Source: Botryotinia globosa (lineage: Eukaryota > Ascomycota > Leotiomycetes > Helotiales > Sclerotiniaceae). Taken from it: DNA of 64,000 nucleotides. The translations under genes were made by a program, and so were the position numbers. Under the pieces are notes generated by a model. The model worked only from the letters and a program-made list of their open reading frames with translations. It had not been told where the DNA came from and searched no databases. Of the stretch, positions 45,501-56,746 are shown one piece after another. The stretch is from the NCBI GenBank assembly GCA_014898425.1, contig RCSZ01000018.1, positions 682,001 to 746,000 on the forward strand. The letters are read 5' to 3'. Numbering within the stretch: position 1 is the first letter of the stretch; each line of letters begins with the position of its first letter.

Positions 45501-46871
45501 CTTGCCATGCTTTGCCAACTCTCTCTGGACAGTCTTGGATTCCCAAACCTTCTTGATGAGTCCCATCTTTTCACCACCTAGACCAACCAAGACCTTGCTA
45601 TCTGTTAGTATTTTGAATGCGAGCAATGTGAATATCTCAATACTTACATCAAACTGGTAGACATCCTTGTTTGGGGCGTCCACGACCTTGAATTGATTCA
45701 CGCGAACGCTGATTGCCTTTCCCTGAGAATTGTAGCCTGGGCGAGCTGGAAGAAGCGTCTCGGGGGCCATGTCATACTGTTTGGAATCAGTTTCACGTTT
45801 GAAGAAATGGTTCTGTTCCATTTTTGCAGTTCGACGAGTTTGTGAAAAGAGTGAGAGAAAAAGAGAAAACGCGGATAGAGATGAGAATATTTGAAGGGTA
45901 AAGATATGAGGTGAGAAAGCAAGTCAGAAGCACCGGTTTAATAGTCAACCTGCAGTAAAGACTCGTGAGTGTGGTAGATTTGGCTGGGCTTGTAGTAATT
46001 GGAAGGGATAGTGATATGTGTAGAGGTTAAAGATGGTTGAAGGAGGAGTAAATAGTTGAAAGGCTTGGGGTGTATGGTTGTAAGAGATATGAGAATTGAG
46101 GGTAGAGGAGAGCTCTTTTGTAGCCAGTATATTGGAGCTAGTGGAAGGGGGGAAAGAAAGAGAAAAAGCGCTAAGGCCCTGACAAAGTGAATACTGTCCA
46201 ACTTGGTTGATCATAGAGCGGGGTATGACTGTGCATGAGGGTAGGTGGATCTCTCTCTTTGAATTTCTCCTCACTCTTTCCAGGAATAGTAGCAATTCAG
46301 TCAAGCAACTAGCTTCTTTTTTTGAGTGGGCAAGATGTCGGGGAGTGACGAGATAAGGAGGGGTACAAAAGTGAGAAATGGAAGTTGGTGGACAGTTACA
46401 ACAGCCTGTTGACCTCAGCTGCAAGTGGGAACAGCGAGGTTGAAACCATCAAGTTAAGAAACGAATATAGTGCAGGAATCCAACCACAGATGACTCGCAT
46501 CACAACACCAAGCAGCTTGGCATACTTCCTTGAAGCAGCAACTGCCTCCACATAGATTGTAAAAACACCATGGCCAAACAGATAGATAAAGCAAATATGT
46601 TACTTACGTTTTCACGATAAGAGGGAAGCTCGCAACGCAACTTTCTGGTCTCATCTTGCTTGGGGTCTCTCGCGGGATCAAAGCCAAGACCACGCCCAAA
46701 TGGAGTCTGGCGTGGCTCATTTGGTCCGTCAACTTGAGGAATGACTGATGATTTGGTTTGTTCTCCAACAGCAACTGATTTTGATACTGAAGGAAGTGTT
46801 TGTTGCTGGCCAGGGTTTCCAGCCGATGAAGGCGGACCCTGATCGCGACGCTGCTGTTGACCAGCACCCAT
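42589..46871 (-). CDS. AGO (qde-2-like): Argonaute, quelling type, catalytically intact, 1024 aa
   Basis: Small-RNA-guided slicer of the RNA silencing pathway. Ten exons: 46871-46608, 45812-45648, 45593-45469, 45414-45221, 45171-44746, 44693-44284, 44227-43798, 43750-43272, 43219-42916 and 42866-42589. Reading frame holds through all nine joins. Exon 1 is a Gln/Pro/Gly-rich leader ending in CELPSYREN. The N-domain and linkers start at VRVNQFKVV. The PAZ region is about 385-500 (KETSIYNYFKSKYNINLKYW). PIWI is about 630-990, with tetrad residues D724 (IGADVSH), E763 (GQRVEMIS), D799 (YYFRDGVSEGQ) and H886 (SSHSAIQGTARP). Intron 9 is 795 nt while the others are 47-56 nt, and a second in-frame ATG (45821) sits at its 3' edge. 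No Dicer or RdRP lies nearby. Confidence 0.93.
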
Positions 46872-49022
46872 GATGTCGATTTTAATGGTGTCTGTAATTT
46901 GAGAAACAGTGTGTTAGTAATGGCTATGTATGGCGAAAAAATATCAGACGAAGGGGAACGGATGGCTTGAAAAGATGATGGTAAAAAATTAGATCGCAAA
47001 AGTGATATGAAATTGATGGATGATCGTGGGTGTAACAATGGGAGGAAGATGTCAGGTTATGAGAATAGCGACGGTGAGAACAAGATCGGAAGCAAGTGAT
47101 AAGGATGGCAACACATAATCAATCTGTTTGACTTACCAAAAGTTGATCACCCTTGAGGATTGTTGTTTTGGTTTAGCTGTAATTGTACGAGGCAACAACC
47201 GGAGATTGTGGCAGTAAAGCTAAGCAATAGGATTAGTTTGTGCAAAACATAGAATCTAATCAACAGCAAATTTGAGATGAAATTGATGGTTGAATAGATA
47301 TCAGATGGGAAGGGAAAGATTTCTGCGGTGGGTGAGAGTGGTCTTTGAAGTTGAGAAACTGGGTTGCCAGGAAAAGCAAGCAGTCACAGCAGTCAAGAGG
47401 GCAAACAAACGCGACTTCACCTGAAGATAGATTTTCATGTGCACTTCAAGCAGAAGGACAAACCAATTCGGTTCTTGAAGGGAAATAATTACTTACTTGT
47501 GATTTTCTGTTTAGATCGATAGAAACTATGGTGTAGAAGAGAAAATTGATGTTGTAGATAGAAAGGTTGTTGTTGTGGGAAAAGAATTGAGGGACGATAG
47601 AGAGAGGCGACAGCGAGACTAAGTCAACGTAGGTTTGGATTTGGCGCTAGTGTAGAAGTCAATTGGAATTTGGAAAGAGCCGCCAGAGAACCTTCTCTTT
47701 TTTGATTGGGGGAAGGAAACTCTACAAGTGAATTAAAGGTCAAAACCAAAGTGAGATATGAGACGAGCACTTCTTGCCCATTACGTTAGATTAGAGTGAG
47801 GAAAGATGAGAGAGTTAAAAAACGGCGGAAATGGATCCTAGATATTATTATGAGCCAGTAATTAAGTGTCATTAATGAGTCAAATTAATACCTTGAAGCA
47901 ATTTGGATACTAGCATATTGCACACACACGTCGAAGATTTACATTTCATGGCACTAACTGGTTGACTTCATTCACGACGCGCGTTTGCGTTTGCGTCGCT
48001 GTGTGCGCCTATGACCGATGCAGATTCAAGACAGTAAATGCTTGCCTATATGCCCTAAACATACATGTATGCAATGGAACGACTTACTCAAACATGATTT
48101 CTTGACTCAATTTGCTGTTTAATACGTATGGAACCGCAATCCCAATTCTCAACATCGAATTTCGATTTATCATCCACGCGAGGAGAGCAAAACGGACGGA
48201 TAATTTGATTAGAGGTCGAGGGAATAGAAACACAGAAGAGGAAAATGGTAAAAACAAAAGGGGAGAAAGATGATTGCCATAACTACCCTTCCTCCCTTTT
48301 CCTTTCCCTTCAAGCATGAATCGATTATAGAAGTATACATAAGAGTAAACGTTGAAACACACATACGCCTTGGGCTCCATTGTTGGTACACCAGACAACT
48401 GTTATATTACACACCGTAGTTTGTGTCATGAGTACTTTTGCATGCAGTGTAACATCAATCACCCACTACCCCTCACCAAGCCAAGGAATCAAACAGAAAG
48501 ATCCAACAGAAAAAGATCCACAAGAACTCATTTGAGTATGATAATCATCATTTGTATTCATCGATTACGCCACGTACTTCTTTAATATAGATTCAGAGCT
48601 GACTGGCTGGCATAATGTAGTAAAACTTGCAGCTCCCTCCCAAACGCCATGCTATGAAGAGATAACTTGCATAGCCTTGTGCATAGATTTCTCCTTCGTT
48701 ACGATCAACCCCTTTCCATCAAACGAAGAATAATTGATACGGTGTAAAACCTCCAGCGGAAAAGAATCTGGTGAACCAGAGATACCTCGTCCACGTCACT
48801 CCTCTCCATCATCAACCACCAGAAACGACGTCAAGTTGGAGAAGCTCGGAGATATGTAGGGTGTGGTGAAGAAGAAAGGTTGTTTAAATATACATTTTGC
48901 GCTGGGTTGTGAAGCTACGAAGTAAAAAAAGATTTTGATGCGAGGGCGACAACAGAATCATGCTCGCCGAAAGAAGTATCATCATCGATAAGAATATCCT
49001 GTAAAAGATTCAAAAGTTAGCT
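46872..49022. other. Argonaute 5' leader/promoter and intergenic
   Basis: On the minus strand there are GTAAGT donors at 47136-47131 and 47496-47491. An acceptor at 46892 is preceded by a TACTAAC branch site, suggesting a 245-nt leader intron (47136-46892) and possibly another. The region from about 47700 to 49022 shows no supported gene; its right end includes the RNA14 3' region. Confidence 0.45.
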
Positions 49023-52000
49023 TCAATGATAATATCCACCATTGGAATTTCCATTGCCGGGCCATTGAGGTTGCGTATATGCTCCAGGCTGTTGTTGCTG
49101 CCCTTGCCATCCTCTATTCTCAAAACTCGCATTTCGTGAGTGAGAAGTTGCTTGGCTATATCCGCCACCCCATTGATTATCCTGGGGTATGACTGGAGAC
49201 CTGGTGTAATCATGACCCTGAATTACGCTTGAAACTCGATCATCTACAGGAAGATAACCAGGCTGCGACATGCGCTGTGGCTCCCCAGAATATCCATTAT
49301 TTCCAGTATTGTGTATACCATAACCATGAGATTCACGAGTATTGGGAGCTTGGTAACTGGGTGTCATACCGTCATAGCGTTGCTGTGATTGTTGTGGTTG
49401 TTGAGACTGTTGAGGTTGTTCTCGCGCACTTTTCCATTGCATGAAATCCGGTACTTCCGTACGGGCAAGGAGCTGCACCAAGTCACTTGGAATGAATTTG
49501 ACGCCCTTCAATTGTGGGTCACGAAGATAGATATCAGACCGAGGAATAATGCTAAGGAGGAATGTGATATCTCGTGGAATCACGTATGGTGCGGCATTTG
49601 ATTGCCATGCAGGTGCGCCTTGCGTTTGTTGTATTCCCTTTTGTTGCGCCAATCTGCGTCCTGCAGCTCCCTTTAAAGGAGATTGACCACGAGCCAGTTT
49701 TCGTGGAGGGTTGAGCTCGCTTTCAAAATCTTCAGTTGGAAATGGTCGCTTTGGTGAGTTTGTATTTTGATTCTGCATAAATGGTGGCGGTTGCTGTGGG
49801 CGAGGGCTTTGTTCTTGTACGTACTGAGGACGTGGACTATCTGGAACGGATGGGGCTTGTTCAATAGATTGCATGACCAATTTTGGTCTCATTTGTGAAG
49901 CAGGCGAAACAATTGGTCGTACAGCAGTAGGGTCGAATCCCTCTACACTGTAACGCGAAGAGAACCTGAGAAGCTTTGGATCACCCGGGAAGAGTTCTGC
50001 CATGCGCTTTTCTAGCTTCTTGATTTGATCCAACGTTCCAAATTGAGATTCGTAACTATGGAAGTAAACGTAAAGTGGCTTTGTTTTGTGAACAGTTTCG
50101 GGTTTCTGTGCTAGACGACTAACTGCCGTTTCGAAAGCTACCCTGGCATCTGTGTCATGATTAGCATGGACGGGAAAAATACCGAGGTAAAAGACTTACT
50201 GGTAATATCAGAAATGGAAATCAAATGCTTTAGATACTCGAGAAGGTAGACTTCATCGGTTGGGAAAAGTTTAGCGCCCCTTTCAAAGATCTTAGTACCA
50301 GATTTGTCCTTGTATACCATGTGTTCAATCAACGCGCTGGCAACATAAACTTCACTTGTGATCATGCCCCGTTGACGGGCCTCAGCAAAAACGTATCTTG
50401 ATCCGTTTTTGGCGTCAATTGCACCATTTCCTTGAATGCGTCGCATAGCCCTCATTAGTGCAATCCAGGAGAAAGATACGGTTCTCTGCAAAAGTTTTCT
50501 CTGCATTTCATAACCCTGTGTGATAGCATTAAGTTGGGCAGCTTTAGCACTTTCTCGGGCATCTTTATCCGGGTCACTATCATCATCATCGTCATCCTCT
50601 GCCTTTCTCACAATTGCACTGATAGAAGCGTCGATGGCTGAGTTTTCCTCGAGTTTAGCCTTTTCTTTTGTCTCCCTGACTTTCAAGTCCGCGATCAGTT
50701 CATAAAGAGATTCTAGAAGCTTGGCGTAAGGTGCCCGAACAATTGCTCCTTTTTCAACATCGCTTTTTCCAGCTTCCTCAGTAGAGAGCGTAGACTCAAG
50801 TCGATCAGCTTTTTTGAAAGCTATCAGACAACTCTCAGGGTTTGCGGCAATTCCATCGGCGAGAAAGGTATCGCCTTCCTTGTCCAAGTTGTTGTTGAAG
50901 CACCACTCAGCAGCATCTACCCAGATCTCAGGCCAAAAGCGTAACGCCATGACCGCTTGCTTATAGACATATAAGATACGCTGTTTGTAAGCATCCAGCT
51001 CATCCGCCTGAAGGACCAAAGGGTCTTCCTGCTCCCAAGCTATCCACTTCTTCCATAGGTCGAGTTGATGTAAATACTCCTGATCACCCTCAAATCCAAA
51101 AGCAGGTGGAAGTCGAGGTAATGTTGTGCGTTGAAGTCCGCGAATGATATTTTCAAGCGCTGTATTCGCACTTCTTGCAGTCATGTAATTTGGAGATCTC
51201 TCTTGAAGAAACTTGCGACCCTAATATGATCTGTCAGTTCTGAACCGTAACTAAATTTGGGAACCAAAACTCACCGTCATCTTGTTCAGGCCCATCTCAA
51301 ATTGATCATATTGTTTCCATAATTCATTCACGTTTGACATGGGAACACAGATGGCACGTTGATAGGCTTTTCGCAATTGATCCATCTTTTGTTGATCTTG
51401 CCAACTATTGCCACCGATTGAACCAGGTGCACTACGAATGAATTGAATATAATCCTGCCAAATTTTACCTGAATCCCTGTCAATCCCAATGTTTGCCAAC
51501 ACAAAATCGTATGCTTGAGACACGGTTGCACGAGCTGTACCACTGGGATCGACATTGAGGTCATTCATGCGGCGTATGTAGTTCAAATAAACCGACCATA
51601 ATTGGATGTTCGGGACTGTCAATAAGGACTTGCCAAAGATTTGTTCCGCTGCACTGAAATTTTCGTATTCGAGTTCCATCTCAGTATAGGCAACCCATAT
51701 CTCCGCCTAATTTGCTGTTAGTAAGTGTCGCGAGAAAAAAGATTGCCTGGCCTATAACATACAGAGTGTGGAAAGACCCTCAAGAATCTTTCATAGACTG
51801 CTCTGGCATCATCCAACTTGTTACGCTTGCGATGTTCCCCGATCAAAGAAAGCCATGCCTCCATATCACCTCGAGGATCCTCCTTGACCCGATCTTCAAG
51901 CATACCGATCTTATCATGGGGAAGGCGAGCTCTAGGAACAGATGTATTTTGTGATGCACCAACAGGAATGGGCACTTGCACCGATTGTTCTATAGGTGTT

Positions 52001-52542
52001 CCAACGTTACTCGGGTTCATGGAATTGGGAACAGAGGAAAGTGCCTCGGGCTTGGAATCAACTTGATTCTCCATTTTGATGGCTACTTCCTGTTGAGTGA
52101 TAGAATTTTGCAACGGAGAAGGAGATCGTTTGGGGTCATCAGAGGCTGGCAGTTGCAAATGACCAGTATTAATTGGTGTAGATTCGTCATTCTCCTCATC
52201 AGAATCATCTGCAATAAATCCCCCGACAGTTTTTGGTTTGCGCACAGAAGTTTGAGAGCTGGGTCTTGTAGAATCTTGTTCAGTTACCATAGCTGGAAGG
52301 GATGTAACAGAGGAAGGGTCATAATCGTCGCCAGCGGCCGAAGCAGCTGCGCCTGAAGGAGACAAAGCACGAGAAACTTGGGCATCTTTAACGGAATCTT
52401 GCTTGACATGTTCGTTGTTATCTTCTGTATTGGAAGGTAGATCACCCTCTGCGATTCCATTATCTCCATCTTCCCAAGCCGCAGCTTCTTGACCTGCCTG
52501 AAACTGATGTAAAAGAGCTATATCTGCATCTTCCTCCGCCAT
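49023..52542 (-). CDS. RNA14: mRNA 3'-end processing protein Rna14, 1119 aa
   Basis: HAT-repeat scaffold of cleavage factor IA, the CstF-77 counterpart, acting in pre-mRNA cleavage and polyadenylation in the nucleus. Four exons: 52542-51763, 51706-51275, 51220-50200 and 50149-49023. The N-terminal 200 residues are disordered and acidic. HAT repeats begin at PRGDMEAWLSLIGEHRKRNKLDDARAVYERFLRVFPHS and continue through WVAYTEMELEYENFSAAEQIF, YLHQLDLWKKWIAWEQED and the later helices, to about residue 800. An acidic DDDDDSDPDKD loop lies between two repeats. The C-terminal half has the Rna15/monkeytail-type region followed by a Gln/Pro/Ser-rich tail. Introns are 53-57 nt. Divergent from ASF1. Confidence 0.94.
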
Positions 52543-53338
52543 TTTGAAGACAAGACCGTTTTGAGTTGTTGTTTGGATGCGCGAGCGTCGACTTTGAATT
52601 AAAGTGGTAGTTATTGCAAGTATTAATGGTCAAAAAAGTCTACAAGAACATCGATGATTAGTTAGCAAATGCGCATGCGTCGTTGCAGTGAAAAGATGCT
52701 GGGCAGGGCAAGTTAAAGAAGGAAAGGCTAACCTGTATAGAGTGCAACAAACTTGCGCGCAAAGTCAAAGGATCGTCGGCGCAACAAAGAAAGTATGTAG
52801 AGTATCTAATAAATTAATCAACTGTTGATGTTCTTGACTATTGTTGTTGATGGGGCACTCTCTAAAAAAAGAAACAAACAAGAATTCTTTTCTTGTAGGT
52901 ATCGCCAAAAGTTGAGAGCTCTTAATCAGGTACGTACCTAGTAACAACCTTGGAAAGAAGGCGAAGAAAATGAGAGCCCTGAGGTGCGCTAATACCAAGT
53001 ATGATTAGCGTATTTCGTAAAGTGGAAATCGCGGTTCAAACATCTCAATACACGCGATTTGGATTTTCCACACGCGTTAATATTGCCGTTACTCACCGTG
53101 GCATTTGGAACTAAATGCTGCCCCATCAACCAATTTATCGACTTTATTCGTCTCGACCCCCCGTGCTTTCTTGCCCTCTTCCAATACACAATACAATCCA
53201 CTACCTCCATAGTATTTCTCACAACTTCATAAAATTCACTTGCTTGGCATCTTTTGGTTAGAAAGAGTACAAATCTTTAGTCGACATTTGGAACTCATCT
53301 AAACATCATACGAAACCGCAAAATCAACCGCTTTCAAT
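52543..53338. promoter_or_regulatory. Divergent promoter region RNA14 / ASF1
   Basis: 796 bp between the two start codons. No TATA box is obvious; a palindromic GGTACGTACC element lies near 52928. Confidence 0.5.
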
Positions 53339-54369
53339 ATGTCTGTCGTCTCACTTCTCGGTGTCAATGTCCTCAACAATCCAGCCAAATTTGGGGATCC
53401 TTATGAGTTTGAGATCACTTTCGAGTGTCTTGAAGCATTGCAAAAGGGTAAGTTCCTGTCCTGCCCCTCTCGGGATTGCGCTCGCCTACATCTTTTCAAT
53501 CACTAATTTATCTATTCCTCACAGATCTCGAATGGAAATTGACCTATGTTGGTTCTGCCACGTCGTACGTCTTCACCTCCTTGAGTTTCTGCCTACTTCA
53601 AATCTAAAATTAACATAACAAAGCGATGAACATGATCAAGAACTCGATTCTCTCCTTGTCGGTCCTATTCCAGTCGGCACAAATAAATTCCTCTTCCAGG
53701 CAGATGCCCCAGATACCAAGCGAATCCCAGATGCCGAAATCCTCGGTGTTACTGTCATTCTTCTTACTTGCGCCTACGACGGTAGAGAATTTGTTCGAGT
53801 TGGCTATTATGTCAACAACGAATATGATTCTGAGGAATTGAACGCCGATCCCCCCGCCAAGCCACTCCTAGACCGAGTTAAGAGAAATGTTCTTGCTGAG
53901 AAACCCCGTGTCACTAGATTTGCCATCAAGTGGTGAGTCACCACGCGCTCGTTAGGCAAGTCACACGCTAATGTTGATTTACAGGGACTCCGATGCATCT
54001 GCTCCTGCTGAATTCCCTCCTGAACAACCTGAGGCAGATTTGGTCGCCGATGGAGAAGAATATGGCGCCGAAGAAGCTGGAGATGACGAGGACGAGGAAG
54101 TTGAGGGAGAAGAAGGTGGTGTAGCCGACCCAGATGCAATGGAACAAGATTCAGAGATGGCTGGCGCAGAAGCTGAGGGGGCTGCCGCTGAAGAAACCGG
54201 TGATGAGAGTGAAGATCTTGAGGCTGAGAGCAGTGGCGAATCCGATGAGGAAGCTGAGGAAGAAGAAGGTGCTGGAGATGATGACATGGAGATGGATGGT
54301 GTTGAGAAGCCAATCTCCGGAAAAACTGGTGGCGTTACACATCAAGTTGATGTTGTCATGGCCGCCTAA
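53339..54369 (+). CDS. ASF1: Histone H3-H4 chaperone Asf1, 280 aa
   Basis: Chaperone that delivers H3-H4 dimers during replication-coupled and independent nucleosome assembly. Four exons: 53339-53447, 53525-53564 (only 40 nt), 53624-53932 and 53985-54369. The conserved immunoglobulin-like core covers about residues 1-155: [57 protein letters not shown], and [21 protein letters not shown]. The rest is an Asp/Glu-rich tail (about 110 residues), typical of fungal Asf1. The 40-nt exon is essential for the strand [12 protein letters not shown]. Confidence 0.96.
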
Positions 54370-55223
54370 TTTCAATACCCCATACCCCATACATAGTTTT
54401 TGATTTTAGAATTCATTGAGCGCGTTACGATAGGTTATGACTGGGAGGAAAGCAAATATTAAGACAGTTACATGATGAATACAACGAGTCGATAAAGATA
54501 CTCTAAATAGGAATATCGATAGGCTTAATGCTTTTAGTATAGCAGCAAACGCTTGTGAAGAGCAATATCTTCTTGTTTTTCTAATCCTAACTTTGTTGTT
54601 TCAATTGTTAATTATAATTGGGACATTGAAAACCTTTGCGAGGACACAGCCCCTTCTTTTTTATTCAACTACCGGCAGACATAGGCTGGGAACTATTCAA
54701 GGATCTGACATTGAAGTATTCACAGTTACCTCTCATTGTTTGTTCCCATTTTGAACATTGAGTCCACACCTTCAACCGAAGTCTTATTCACATTCCGAGC
54801 TAATAAGTGAGAACATTCATTTTGTCAATCCTTTCTCGATACAAGGGCAATCGTTCGACTCTCAATCGCACACCAAAAATTCATGATGGTAGGTACTCAT
54901 AGAAGAGTGTCGAGATATCGTAGCAAACATATATCATTATTTTCACCCAAGGCGGGAAATATCACGAGAATAAAAACAGCAAATGGATTCAGAAGATTCG
55001 ATGTTTTCTTGTGTATCTACTAATCATTCAATGATTCAACCTGATCTGGAGTATTCCCAAGTCAAGCCCAGCTAACCAGCCAGCTGGCTAGCAACAAAAC
55101 ACACAACCGCCTGAACACCTAACTTGCAAGATATCAAATCTCACATCATATCTACCCTCCAAACTTCAACCCCCGCGCTTAAATTTATATCAAAATAAAG
55201 CAGCGAACCCTCTGTTCTCAATT
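54370..55223. other. Intergenic
   Basis: ASF1 3' region, then AT-rich DNA. CCAGCCAGCTGGCTAGC at about 55077-55093 is partly palindromic. No supported gene. Confidence 0.5.
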
Positions 55224-55415
55224 TCAGCGCTTGATCTGCTTCTTCGGCGCATGTTCGGTAGGTTTGGCACTCGGTGCACGTTCGATAGGTTTGGTACTCG
55301 GTGCACCTCTTTTAGTTCCAGCCTTGACTGGGTCGCTTTTGCCGCTTTTGCCTTCTTTGGCGTCACTGTCGAATGTGACGCGTCTGTTGGGGTCCTTGAC
55401 CTTGCCGGTATTCAT
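55224..55415 (-). CDS. Possible small basic protein, 63 aa
   Basis: ATG at 55415. Lys/Arg-rich (MNTGKVKDPNRRVTFDSD) with a duplicated nine-residue unit of the type P-S-x-K-P-x-E-x-A, encoded by a 27-bp DNA repeat; ends KKQIKR. Not recognised. Could be a nucleic-acid-binding orphan; it lacks any domain signature and is short. Confidence 0.4.
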   Translation of the reverse strand: MNTGKVKDPNRRVTFDSDAKEGKSGKSDPVKAGTKRGAPSTKPIERAPSAKPTEHAPKKQIKR

Positions 55416-56746
55416 ATTGATTGTTTAGTATAGAGGGGACTTAATTTTATGGTTTCGAGAGGCGTTTGGAAGACACTTCAGTCTTGTGTAGATGGAAACT
55501 TTTAGAATGTAATGAAATTGATGAGGCTTGATATGAGATGATTGAAATTAAGACGAGCAAACAAAGGACTATATAAATATGAGAAGTCCAACTCAATTAC
55601 GCAACTACATGTTGGTGAACTTTTCGATCATCAACCTTTGACCAAGCCACACTCACAAGCTATCATACCATCATACCTGTTCATCAACAATTTTTGTGCT
55701 AAAAATACGATAAAACTCTACCTAGATATTGCCGTGGCGATGTATGTAATAAGAAGGTCACGAGGTTTCCCGCCGTGAGACCTGCTCGCCAGCATGTAGT
55801 TTGGATGAATGACATTTTATTTTGATGATAAAAACACCTGGAACACTTTTATGTAATTCTATTTCAATCGATATTTTTGAACCTCATTTTCTCTTACTTC
55901 CTCTAAGGCTTTACTCGATCTTTGCACCCCTAAATACTTAAATACTGTGCCTGGCTCTCGAATGTGCCCAAATAGCGCTCCAACTGAACTCTCAAGTAAA
56001 AACAACACTCCGATTCGAATCCACACAAAGATATACCACATCTAAAAATATCTCAGACCTACTGGCCTTCTTAGTAGAAGCCGAAGGGAATGACGCCCAT
56101 TGTCAGACCTTTATTAGGCATTCATCAGATGCTCCGTCCATCATTCAACTCTCTCTCTCGGACTCGGCCCCAACATTAACCCTGAGATCATCCTGCTGGG
56201 GGTCTTTGGTTTTCTGCCTTCTCCACTTTTCAGCCAGTTGCCGCTTAGCTTACTAGGTATGCTAACTAGCCCACCGCATTTTTTGCCAAAACCGAGCCAG
56301 ACTTATTAACGTCACTCGGTATCACATTATGAAACTTTCATAAAAATGATTCATTGGGTAAGTACACGAACCGGAAGACAGTTGATCGATTTTTGACTAC
56401 AACAATAATGAGCGGACTGCACCTGGTCTAGGCAGCTTGAGTGGAGTGTTTATACCCAACACTCTTCTAACCCAGACTAAATATCAATAGTATTCGCAAC
56501 ATTGATAAGAGCATAGAGATTGGATTCAAACATCAAATCGCAATACCTTTCCATTGAAATCAGATGCCATATGAGACATGAAGTTAAACTCACTAGTCTA
56601 ACGCCCATCCTTCGTACGCTCCCACACTTCAGAAGCCCGGATTCTTTTTCAGTATCCTCGAAGTATTCCCAGCCCAGGTATCCACTCAATCCCAAGAACG
56701 CCCATTCAATCTATCCATCTGGCCGTACCATACATTTCATCGTCCG
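55416..56746. other. Intergenic
   Basis: No supported gene or RNA; the right end contains the Sro7 3' region. Confidence 0.5.

Noticed and set aside
45945..46424. 159-codon ORF inside the large Argonaute intron
   Set aside because: No protein-like pattern, and it would not join in frame with flanking exons by good splice sites.
53807..54313. 168-codon and 102-codon ORFs antisense to ASF1
   Set aside because: They mirror the acidic tail of Asf1 and have no independent features.
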